Below are positions 16,169-23,931 of a DNA stretch of 35,139 bases, one piece after another. Below the pieces are notes generated by a model. That model worked only from the letters and a program-made list of their open reading frames with translations, searched no databases and was not told where the DNA came from. Location: contig PBOU01000215.1 in assembly GCA_002724415.1 (NCBI GenBank), positions 1 through 35,139 on the forward strand. Reading direction: 5' to 3'. The stretch comes from Planctomycetaceae bacterium (GTDB lineage Bacteria > Planctomycetota > Planctomycetia > Planctomycetales > Planctomycetaceae). The translations under genes and the position numbers were made by a program. Position 1 is the first letter of the stretch. Each line of letters begins with the position of its first letter.

Positions 16169-17890
16169 ATGAGTGACGCCAAAAAAGACGCCCGCCGCGT
16201 CCCGTGGGGATTGCTCGCCATCCTGGTACTGGCGGCGGTGTTGCGATTGTCGCAACTGGAACTGGTCCCGATGACCAACGAGATGGCCGGCAACGGCCTG
16301 ACGGCAAACCTGCTTGTCGCTTCCACCCCGGGAACGGGGTGGCCACTGGCCGGTTCACTGGTGGAAGGAGTCCGGGGCTCTTCGTTGTTCATCTACCTGG
16401 TGTCGCTGCCCAACCAGCTTTTCTGGCACCCCCTGACAGGTGTCGTGCTGGTGGGGATGCTGAACGTCTGGGCGGTGTACCTGGCCTATGGCCTGGCCGG
16501 CCGGTTGTTTGGCAACCGTGCGGCGGTTGCCACGGGATTGCTGATGGCGTGTTCGCCCTGGACGGTTGTCTACTCGCGGCAACTGTGGTCCGGCAGTTGC
16601 CTGGCAATATTCAGCCTCTGGCTGATCGGGATGTCGTTGACGTGGTTGTCCCGGGGCGGCAGCGGCCGCCTGGCCTGGATGCTGATCCTGGGCCTGGTAC
16701 TGCCACAGGTGCATTTCTCGGGACTGTCGGCGACAGCCTGGCTGGCTGTCGTGATCTGGATCGGACGGCGGCGGGTCAGTTGGACGACGGCGATCACCGG
16801 CGTGTGTTTCGGCCTGTCGACCTGGACCCCCTGGGTGGTGTTTCACCATATCGGGGGCTGGACCGAGTTCAAGAACTCGTTGTCGATCCTCGGTGGCAAA
16901 GCCAATCCCGGCCGGGCCATTCTCGACGAAATCAACTACCTGCAGTCGATGCTCCACAGCGGCCGTTTCGATTTCTGGTTCGGATCGGCACCGGCGGACC
17001 TGCCGGACTTTTTTCCCGGTTGGCACCAGGCCCTCCTGGCCGCCAGTGGGCTGATGATGGTTGTCGCCGTGGCCGCGGCCTGCCTCCTGGCGGGCAAGGA
17101 AGGACGCGCGTTGAACCGGTCCGACAGTTCGTCGAACGCACAACCAACCACGGGGTTGTTGTGGCTGTGGGTCGTTCTGCCCCTGGCAGGCGGTATGGTG
17201 TACCGCTCGAAAGTGAGCCCCGAACACCTGCTGATCAGCCTGCCGGTGCTCCTGGTACTCGCCTCCGCTACGGTCGGCCGTTGCCTGGACGCCCGGCGAC
17301 GAGCACCCCGGATCCTCGCCGCTGGAGCCCTGGGCACCATTGCCGTCGCACATGTGCTGTTCCTGGTGTCCTGGAACAGCTATCTCGACAACGACCTCGC
17401 CACTCCACGGGGTGAGTACGGCCTGACCTTCCGACAACGTCGTGATGTCGCCCGATGGATCCTGGGAGACTGTGACGGGCAGTCCATCGAACTGGCCGGA
17501 CCATTCCGGGGTGGGCATCCGGCCTACGAATATGTCTACTACTACGAGCGGTCCGACCGCCGCATGGATCGATCCGACCCGGTTCCCGACCTGAGATACT
17601 GGATCGATGAAGAACCCGATGGTGCACAACTCAACACGGCTGTCTCGCAAAGCCTCAAGCAACAGCAAATCGGAGCCATACTGAATCGCTACCAGTCAAC
17701 GTCCTCGCGTTGGAAGATCGAGAAGGCCCACACCCTCGGTGATACCAGGATCTACCGCATCCGTTTGCCAGCCTTTGAAACGTTTCGGACAGCATCCCGG
17801 GGACCGGCAACCAACTCCTCGAAACCCCGTTTTTTTGTCGCGAATGATTCTGAGCAACGATCGCGTTGGCTCATTCGTAGGATAAACTGA
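16169..17890 (+). CDS. GT-C-type membrane glycosyltransferase-like protein (ArnT/PMT family)
   Basis: A 573-residue polytopic protein with about 10-11 hydrophobic helices from residue 13 to about 430, then a soluble C-terminal domain of about 140 residues. Topology and the segments LLMACSPWTVVYSRQLWSGS and LPQVHFSGLSATAWL fit the GT39/GT83 group of polyprenyl-phosphate-dependent glycosyltransferases, which transfer sugar on the periplasmic side. The first extracytoplasmic loop reads PMTNEMAGNG (Asn37-Glu38) where this superfamily usually has an acidic pair, so activity or metal use may differ. The start ATG 16169 has no strong Shine-Dalgarno. It lies between the lipoprotein and the FG-GAP/UnbV gene, all on the plus strand; acceptor and donor cannot be told. 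Confidence 0.75.
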   Translation: MSDAKKDARRVPWGLLAILVLAAVLRLSQLELVPMTNEMAGNGLTANLLVASTPGTGWPLAGSLVEGVRGSSLFIYLVSLPNQLFWHPLTGVVLVGMLNVWAVYLAYGLAGRLFGNRAAVATGLLMACSPWTVVYSRQLWSGSCLAIFSLWLIGMSLTWLSRGGSGRLAWMLILGLVLPQVHFSGLSATAWLAVVIWIGRRRVSWTTAITGVCFGLSTWTPWVVFHHIGGWTEFKNSLSILGGKANPGRAILDEINYLQSMLHSGRFDFWFGSAPADLPDFFPGWHQALLAASGLMMVVAVAAACLLAGKEGRALNRSDSSSNAQPTTGLLWLWVVLPLAGGMVYRSKVSPEHLLISLPVLLVLASATVGRCLDARRRAPRILAAGALGTIAVAHVLFLVSWNSYLDNDLATPRGEYGLTFRQRRDVARWILGDCDGQSIELAGPFRGGHPAYEYVYYYERSDRRMDRSDPVPDLRYWIDEEPDGAQLNTAVSQSLKQQQIGAILNRYQSTSSRWKIEKAHTLGDTRIYRIRLPAFETFRTASRGPATNSSKPRFFVANDSEQRSRWLIRRIN

Positions 17891-17988
17891 ACGTCACGCG
17901 ATCCGGTTCGGTTTCAATCGCCACCAGGATCCAGCGGACAATCACCTCCGGACGGGACACATCTGGCCGAACGAGAAAGAAGAATTCG

Positions 17989-19932
17989 ATGAGCGAGACT
18001 CACGACACTCAAGCTGGTGCAGCCGACCAGCCAGCCGACCAGCCAGCCAGCCAGCTTGGCTCGGCTGAAGAACGGGGTGGCGGTTTGGGTCTCGTCGTTG
18101 CTGTCACGCTCCTGGTGGTCGTGGCCGCCGCCGTCTGGTTTGGCAGGGACGACAAGGAGTTGCCACCTGACGGTGAGCCAACCCCCGTCGCCGGGCCCGG
18201 TTTCCGTGATGTTGCCCGGGAATCAGGTCTCGATTTCCACATGGGTTTTCTCCCCGACGAATCAGGAACGACGTTCAAGATCAATCTCTACGACCACGGG
18301 TGTGGTGTGTCGATTGCCGACTACGACGGCGACGGCCATGAGGACGTGTTTTTCCTGAACCAGCTGGGTTCCAACGGGTTGTTCCGCAATCGCGGTGACG
18401 GGACCTTCGAGGATGTGACCGAAAAAGTCGGGGTCGGCCTGGCCGACCGAATTTGCGTGGGCGGCACGTTCGCCGATGTCGACAACGATGGCGACCAGGA
18501 TCTCTTCGTCGCGAGCACGCGCGGTGGCAATGTCTTTTACGAGAACCAGGGCGGCGGCGTCCTGAAGGACGTCACCAAGAAGGCCGGCCTGGAACACATC
18601 GGTCACTCGCAAACCGCCATTTTCTTCGACTACGACAACGACGGGCTCCTGGACCTCTACGTGGTTCACACCGCCGACTGGACACTCGACGAGATCAACC
18701 CGACCAGCAAGACCTTCAAGGGCAAGGGGGGCGATGGCTTTGACGCGGTGATCCAGAGTGCCAAGGAATACAACATCCTCTACCACAACAACGGCGACGG
18801 CACCTTCACCGATGTCACCAAGAAGGCCGGTCTGCAGGGACGCGGCTGGAGCAGCGATGTGGCGATCTTTGATTACGATGAGGACGGGGACCAGGATGTC
18901 CTGGTCGCCTGCATGTTTGGCCGTGCCCAGTTGTACCGAAACGACAAGGGCAAGTTCGTCGATGTCACACTCGAGACGCTTGGACGAACCTCCTGGGGAG
19001 GTATGGGCGTCAAGGTGTTCGACGCCCACAACGACTCGCGGCTGGATGTCCTCATCGTCGACATGCATTCGGACATGTGGATGGGGCTGGATCTCAGCCA
19101 CGGATCGTTGAAGCTGGCTACCGATTCGGCACAGAAAAAGTTCCGATCGATCTTCGGACCGATGAAGCAACAGGACAACAAGCTGGTCAAAACCGAGGAG
19201 CGATGGGCCGACACCCTGGCCTTCAGCCGCGGCGAGGTGTTGTTCGGGAATTCCTTTTTCCGGGCCACCGACAAGGGAACCTTTGAAGAGCTTTCCGAGG
19301 AGGTCGGACTGGAGACGCTGTGGCCCTGGGGCATTTCCGTGGGCGACTTCGACAACGACGGTCACCAGGACATCTTTCTCTCCTCGGGGATGGGCTTTCC
19401 GTTCTACTACTGGCCCAACCACCTGATGCTCAACAACGGTGACGGCACTTTCGCCGACCACGCCACGGCGCGTGGAATCGAGCCACCCGTCCAGGGCCAC
19501 TACCACGACAAGAAAATCCAGAACAGGGATTCGGTCCGGAGTTCCCGGTGTGCGGCCACCGCCGACTTTGACGGTGACGGTCGCCTGGAGATCATCACCA
19601 ACAATTTCAATGACATCCCCTATTACTTCAAGAACGAATTCGACACCGGCAACAAATACGTGGCCCTGCGGCTGCAAGGAACCAGTAGCAATCGCGACGC
19701 CATCGGCGCCCGGATCCTGGCCCGCGTCGGTGATCAGACCATGTTGCGAATGGTCCATTCGGCTGGCGGCTACCTGTCCCAGTCCTCCCGCACCGTCCAC
19801 TTCGGACTCGGACAACACGATGTGATTGACAGCATCGAAATCAGCTGGCCCAGCGGCATCAAGCAAGTGATCGAGAACCCCGCGCTCAACCAGGTTCACG
19901 ACGTGGTTGAACCCGACAAGGCGGCCAAGTGA
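17989..19932 (+). CDS. FG-GAP/VCBS repeat protein with ASPIC/UnbV domain
   Basis: A 647-residue membrane-anchored protein: cytoplasmic Gln/Ala/Pro-rich N-terminus, one helix at residues 33-52, then an extracytoplasmic beta-propeller. Six calcium-loop-type repeats are visible, DYDGDGHED, DVDNDGDQD, DYDNDGLLD, DYDEDGDQD, DFDNDGHQD and DFDGDGRLE, as in integrin-like FG-GAP propellers. The C-terminal 85 residues (YVALRLQGTSSNRDAIGARI, SAGGYLSQSS, VHFGLGQ, ISWPSG) are an ASPIC/UnbV domain. Such CRTAC-like proteins are abundant in planctomycetes and probably bind surfaces or glycans; their role is not established. GAAAGAAG precedes ATG 17989. The metallo-beta-lactamase gene follows 31 bases later, suggesting co-transcription. 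Confidence 0.9.
   Translation: MSETHDTQAGAADQPADQPASQLGSAEERGGGLGLVVAVTLLVVVAAAVWFGRDDKELPPDGEPTPVAGPGFRDVARESGLDFHMGFLPDESGTTFKINLYDHGCGVSIADYDGDGHEDVFFLNQLGSNGLFRNRGDGTFEDVTEKVGVGLADRICVGGTFADVDNDGDQDLFVASTRGGNVFYENQGGGVLKDVTKKAGLEHIGHSQTAIFFDYDNDGLLDLYVVHTADWTLDEINPTSKTFKGKGGDGFDAVIQSAKEYNILYHNNGDGTFTDVTKKAGLQGRGWSSDVAIFDYDEDGDQDVLVACMFGRAQLYRNDKGKFVDVTLETLGRTSWGGMGVKVFDAHNDSRLDVLIVDMHSDMWMGLDLSHGSLKLATDSAQKKFRSIFGPMKQQDNKLVKTEERWADTLAFSRGEVLFGNSFFRATDKGTFEELSEEVGLETLWPWGISVGDFDNDGHQDIFLSSGMGFPFYYWPNHLMLNNGDGTFADHATARGIEPPVQGHYHDKKIQNRDSVRSSRCAATADFDGDGRLEIITNNFNDIPYYFKNEFDTGNKYVALRLQGTSSNRDAIGARILARVGDQTMLRMVHSAGGYLSQSSRTVHFGLGQHDVIDSIEISWPSGIKQVIENPALNQVHDVVEPDKAAK
18020..18055 (+). repeat. 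Three tandem 12-base units inside the UnbV-protein gene
   Basis: The units are CAGCCGACCAGC, CAGCCGACCAGC and CAGCCAGCCAGC. They encode the ADQPADQPASQ stretch of the cytoplasmic N-terminus. The length is a multiple of three, so gain or loss of a unit would keep the frame. Confidence 0.8.
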
Positions 19933-19963
19933 CTCGGTTCACGGATAGCCGAAGAGGGACACC

Positions 19964-21610
19964 ATGAACGGCCGGGTCCGTCGCGAAGGTGGCAGTCGCA
20001 TTCTCGCGGCGATCAGCGTCGCCACGCTTGTCGCCTGTGCCGTGGTCGTCTGGAAGATGACTCCCGAATCGCGAGTCCACACCAGCCTGATGCTCAAGAA
20101 ACAACCCATGCAGCTCCTGCGAGGAGTCTACATGCTCGGGTCACTCACTCCATCAGTCGCCTACGTGGTCGACACCTCTGATGGACTGATCCTGATCGAT
20201 TCCGGACTCGAGACCGACTGCACGGCCCTCCTCCAACAGGTCAAGTACCTGGAACTGGATCCAACACGTATCAAGAAAGTCCTGTTGACCCATGCTCACG
20301 GCGACCACGTCCTGGGCGCGATGTACCTGGCGCGATTGACCAAGGCCCAGGTTTATGCGGGCAAGGGTGACGTGGACGTCCTGCGTGTGGGGGGACCGCG
20401 CGAGGCACTGTTTTCGACTTACGACATGCCGGATGTTGACACCCACCCCACCGAAATCGACGTCCCGCTTGTCGGTGGTGAAACCATCAACCTGGGTGAC
20501 ACGCGGATCGAGGTGATTGCCACTCCCGGACACACACCGGGCAGCCTGTGCTTTCAACTCAAACGAGACAACCAGGTGATTCTCTTTACCGGCGACACCA
20601 TCTCGACCATCACCGGCGACCTGGGAACCTATGGCGCTTACCTGCCCCCACGATTTCGATCAAACGCCAGTGATTACCTGGCATCATTGAAAACACTGCG
20701 TGACACCGTCACGCCCAACATCCTGCTGCCCGGGCACCCCCAGATCGGTCTCGCTCCAACCGAATCGACCGAAGACAACCCACTGGGAAACATGACTCCC
20801 CAAGAGGAGGAAGGCATCTCGGCCGAGATCACCGAGAACCAGTGGCACAAGATGCTCGACAAGGGAATCAGCGAGATGCAGTTGCTGACCAGGCGGTTCG
20901 CAACCGACGGCCGTGACTTCCTCAACTCGCGGCCATTACGGATTCTCGGTGGGCTGTTTTATCTCGGCGAATTCTCCGGAACCGCGATCTATGTCGTCAG
21001 GGACCGCGATCGTTGGATCGTCGTCGATCCACCGGCCGGTGCCGGTTTCCTGGAATTCCTGCAAGAGCAGATGGGCCAGCTCGACGAGACGGTCCCCGGC
21101 ATCTCGGCCGTCATCCTCACGTCATGTGCCCCCGAGGTCTCGGGAGGAGTGCTGCAGCTGGTCCAGAAATACAAACCGCTCGTTTTTGTCGCAAAAGCGG
21201 GCATCCCGATTCTTCGTGAAACTCTCCCAAAAGACACTCGGATTGTTGATGCCGAGACGTTCAACGATGGAGACGATTGGCCGTTTCGGACGATCCCGGT
21301 CTCGGGTCTCGGCGTGGCTCCCGCCGCTTACCTGCTCACCCAGGAGGACAAGCGAATACTGATCTCGGGACGAATCCCCACCAAGCTCGACAGCCGCAAC
21401 CGGATGCAGGAATTCCTGAGAGATGTGAGAGCATCTCGCGGAGGCGCCATCGGTTTCCAGAACTCCATCGACCTGCTCGCGCCCATCCAGCCCGACATCT
21501 GGCTTCCGACCCATCCTGTCAACGGCCAGAACGCCAACCTCTACGACAACCAGTGGCAGAAGGTGCTCGATCGAAACCGGAACGCCGTGCAAGGCAAGAA
21601 CCGCAACTAG
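19964..21610 (+). CDS. Tandem metallo-beta-lactamase-fold protein, second half degenerate
   Basis: A 548-residue protein with an N-terminal helix (residues 12-30) acting as anchor or signal. The first domain (about 47-262) is an intact metallo-beta-lactamase hydrolase: THAHGDH (His110, His112, Asp114, His115), PGHTPGS (His190), FTGD (Asp211) and LPGHP (His258). The second half (about 324-520) repeats the fold: LGGLFYLGEFSGTAIYVV matches LRGVYMLGSLTPSVAYVV, and the closing LPTHP...DNQWQKVLDRN matches LPGHP...ENQWHKMLDKG. It has TSCAPE in place of THAHGD, lacks the His190 and Asp211 equivalents, and keeps only His517. GAGGG at 19954-19958 sits 5 bases before the ATG. The substrate is unknown; its stop overlaps the convergent Nudix gene by 3 bases. 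Confidence 0.9.
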   Translation: MNGRVRREGGSRILAAISVATLVACAVVVWKMTPESRVHTSLMLKKQPMQLLRGVYMLGSLTPSVAYVVDTSDGLILIDSGLETDCTALLQQVKYLELDPTRIKKVLLTHAHGDHVLGAMYLARLTKAQVYAGKGDVDVLRVGGPREALFSTYDMPDVDTHPTEIDVPLVGGETINLGDTRIEVIATPGHTPGSLCFQLKRDNQVILFTGDTISTITGDLGTYGAYLPPRFRSNASDYLASLKTLRDTVTPNILLPGHPQIGLAPTESTEDNPLGNMTPQEEEGISAEITENQWHKMLDKGISEMQLLTRRFATDGRDFLNSRPLRILGGLFYLGEFSGTAIYVVRDRDRWIVVDPPAGAGFLEFLQEQMGQLDETVPGISAVILTSCAPEVSGGVLQLVQKYKPLVFVAKAGIPILRETLPKDTRIVDAETFNDGDDWPFRTIPVSGLGVAPAAYLLTQEDKRILISGRIPTKLDSRNRMQEFLRDVRASRGGAIGFQNSIDLLAPIQPDIWLPTHPVNGQNANLYDNQWQKVLDRNRNAVQGKNRN

Positions 21611-22119
21611 CGGGCGGTTTCTACAAACCAGGTGAGCAGTTCACGAAATGGCGGATCAAACCGTTCCGGATCAACTGCCAGCATCCCAAACCACTGATCC
21701 ACGTCCCCCCATTGCAGATCCGCCACCTCGGTCGGATCCGGCCTCGGACAGTCATCGGAGGTTGTACGAAACAACGCGGTGTGCTCGTTGGAGGTCTCCG
21801 GACCGGCCGGGAGCTTGACCAGGAATTCGACATCGGCTTCCAGCCCGATTTCCTCCTTCAGTTCGCGAACCGCGGCAATCTCGTATGTCTCGCCAGCATC
21901 CAGGTGGCCCGAGCACGAGGAGGTCCAGCACAACGGATGTGCATCCTTGGTGGCGGAACGTTGTTGCAGCAGCAGCTGCCCATCGGAATTGAAGACAAAC
22001 ACGTGAGAGGCGCGGTGCAACAGTCCACGGGCGTGAACCTCGCTTCGAGTCGCCTGGCCGATCACGCGGTCCTCGGCATCAACCACGTCGAACAATTCCG
22101 CGGGGTTGTCATACGGCAT
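21607..22119 (-). CDS. Nudix hydrolase (YfcD/IPP-isomerase-like)
   Basis: A 170-residue Nudix protein with a perfect box G71-x5-E77-x7-RE-x2-EE-x-G92 in GHLDAGETYEIAAVRELKEE. The preceding ELFDVVDAEDRVIGQATR and HRASHVFVFNSDGQLLLQQR segments place it near YfcD-type hydrolases and type 1 isopentenyl-diphosphate isomerases. WTSSCSGH has the Cys near the box that isomerases use, but without further motifs hydrolase versus isomerase cannot be settled. ATG 22119 is chosen over the frame opening at 22188 because AGGAG lies 8 bases upstream. The gene stands alone between plus-strand neighbours and is convergent with the metallo-beta-lactamase gene, sharing a CTAG at the stops. Confidence 0.88.
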   Translation of the reverse strand: MPYDNPAELFDVVDAEDRVIGQATRSEVHARGLLHRASHVFVFNSDGQLLLQQRSATKDAHPLCWTSSCSGHLDAGETYEIAAVRELKEEIGLEADVEFLVKLPAGPETSNEHTALFRTTSDDCPRPDPTEVADLQWGDVDQWFGMLAVDPERFDPPFRELLTWFVETAR

Positions 22120-22127
22120 TTCTATGG

Positions 22128-22132
22128 CTCCT
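22128..22132 (-). promoter_or_regulatory. Shine-Dalgarno AGGAG fixing the Nudix start
   Basis: AGGAG lies 8 bases before ATG 22119 on the minus strand. It favours this start over the one 69 bases upstream. Confidence 0.7.
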
Positions 22133-22286
22133 GTCGGATCCCTGGCCACGCAGTAGCGCATGCCCGCCTTGTCGAAACAAGCCCTCACCCGGTCTTGTCA
22201 ATCTGGAATTCCTGCCCTTAAAATCGAAACAACGACCCGCGGACTCCCCCTCTCGCTTCACATCCTTCTCTCGGGACACCTCCGGC

Positions 22287-23906
22287 ATGGCTCGCCTGTT
22301 GACCCTGTGCCTGTGCGCCATGATCACCCTGGCCTCAACACCCGTGGAGGCACAAAACAAGAAGGGTGCCAAGCGGCGGCCGGTGGCCAAGAAAAAAACC
22401 GACGCCAAGACACCCAAGCTGCCGCCGCTGAAGACGCCCGCCGACAAGCAAAAATTCCTGGCCGCCATCCGCGATTCGATGCCGGTCCGACGCGCCGGCA
22501 GCAACCTCCGGTACACCTCCTCGGATCTCGACCGGTCGCTCGAGTACCGTGTCGGTCGTGACCGTTCCTTCGCCCGGTTGATTGACGACGAACGATTCGT
22601 CCGCCGCGTGCATTTTGATCTTGTCGGTCGCCCACCCCTGGCCAAGGAGGTTCGCGACTTCGTGGCCGATGACACCTCGTCAAAACGTCCCCGGCTAATC
22701 GACCGCCTGTTGACCACCGATGCCTACGCGAGGAAATGGGCACGGTACTGGAAGAACGTGATTTTCTTCGAGGCAACGGCAAACCGGAACCGCACCAATC
22801 CCAAGGCACTGGAAGACTGGCTGGCCGCAGAGTTCAAGAAGGGAACCTCCTGGGACGCGATCGTCGCCGAGCTGGTTTCGGCCATGCCGATCCGTGACAA
22901 GAAGAAGAAGGACCAGAAAGACGACTGGAGCCAGAAGACAGGACCCAACAACTTCGTCCTCGCCTTCGAAAACAAGCCGCCGTTACTGGCCGCCCAGACC
23001 GCGCGGCTCTTCATGGGGATCAGCATCCAGTGCGCCGAATGTCATGACCATCCCTTCGATTCGTGGAAGCGGGAGCAATTCCATGAACTCGCTGCCTTCT
23101 TCTCGCGGGGCAAGTACTACATGCCCAGCCTCGAAGCGTCGTCGAAGAAGACCGAGATGACACCAAAGTTTCTCCTGGGCGAGCAGCCTCCCATCACGTT
23201 GACCACCCACCAACGCCGTGTCGCCATCGCCGCCTACCTGGTCTACAACCAGGACAACTACTGGTTCGCCCGTTCGTTCGTGAACCGGATCTGGAACGAA
23301 CTGATCGGCGACGGCTTTTACGCAGTCGACAGCCTGGGTCCCGACCAGGAATGCCTGCATCCCTCGGTGGTCAACCGCATCGCCGCGGTTTTTCGCTATC
23401 GCAAGTTCGATCCCAAGTGGGTCTTCCGCCTGCTGATGAATTCGCGCGCCTACCAGCGTGACATCCAGACGATCGACCGGGACGAGGAATTGTTCACCGC
23501 CGTCCGTCCCATCCGCTTGAACTCCGACCAGGTCAAGGCCAGCGTGCTGAGGCTGACTGGAGCCGATCGGGGCATCAGCCAGGCCGTCGATCGTGAATTC
23601 CGGCAGGACCCGTCCGTTCCCCAGAGAGATCTCGAGGGCACCATTCAGCAGGCGCTGTTCCTGATGAACAACCCCGCCCTGCAGAACAAGCTCAAGACCG
23701 GCAAACTCACCAAGCGATTGCTGACCATCAAGCAACCGCGGCTCCTGCTGACTCAACTCTATCTCGCCGTCCTCGCCCGCCGGCCCACCGACAGCGAATT
23801 CACCCGCGGCCTGAAGCATCTCCGGGACGTGACCAACCGGACCGAAGCCGTCGAGGATCTACTGTGGGTGCTGGTCAACTCGACCGAGTTTCTCACCAAG
23901 CGTTGA
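22287..23906 (+). CDS. DUF1549 + DUF1553 protein without N-terminal cytochrome domain
   Basis: A 539-residue protein with a Sec signal (residues 1-22, ending PVEA) and a basic Lys/Pro-rich linker (KKGAKRRPVAKKK). Unlike the paralogues at 2649 and 6494, it lacks the PSCyt1 heme segment. DUF1549 starts around RLIDDERFVRRVHFDLVGRPP and contains CAECHDHPFDSW (Cys249, Cys252, His253). A shortened DUF1553 follows (RSFVNRIWNELIGDGFY, LLMNSRAYQRD) and ends with TEFLTKR. The retained CxxCH near the middle of the protein is the usual DUF1549 one. The family reaction is unestablished. A DUF1501 gene begins 25 bases downstream, completing the third such pair in the window. Confidence 0.88.
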   Translation: MARLLTLCLCAMITLASTPVEAQNKKGAKRRPVAKKKTDAKTPKLPPLKTPADKQKFLAAIRDSMPVRRAGSNLRYTSSDLDRSLEYRVGRDRSFARLIDDERFVRRVHFDLVGRPPLAKEVRDFVADDTSSKRPRLIDRLLTTDAYARKWARYWKNVIFFEATANRNRTNPKALEDWLAAEFKKGTSWDAIVAELVSAMPIRDKKKKDQKDDWSQKTGPNNFVLAFENKPPLLAAQTARLFMGISIQCAECHDHPFDSWKREQFHELAAFFSRGKYYMPSLEASSKKTEMTPKFLLGEQPPITLTTHQRRVAIAAYLVYNQDNYWFARSFVNRIWNELIGDGFYAVDSLGPDQECLHPSVVNRIAAVFRYRKFDPKWVFRLLMNSRAYQRDIQTIDRDEELFTAVRPIRLNSDQVKASVLRLTGADRGISQAVDREFRQDPSVPQRDLEGTIQQALFLMNNPALQNKLKTGKLTKRLLTIKQPRLLLTQLYLAVLARRPTDSEFTRGLKHLRDVTNRTEAVEDLLWVLVNSTEFLTKR

Positions 23907-23931
23907 ACCAGCGGATCACCCGGAGCATTCC

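Noticed and set aside
14980-16392. 470-residue minus-strand frame over the lipoprotein gene
   Set aside because: Ser/Arg-rich shadow; the plus-strand frame has a lipobox and normal composition.
18262-19899. 545-residue open frame on the minus strand
   Set aside because: Antisense to the FG-GAP/UnbV gene; Val/His-rich shadow with no domain.
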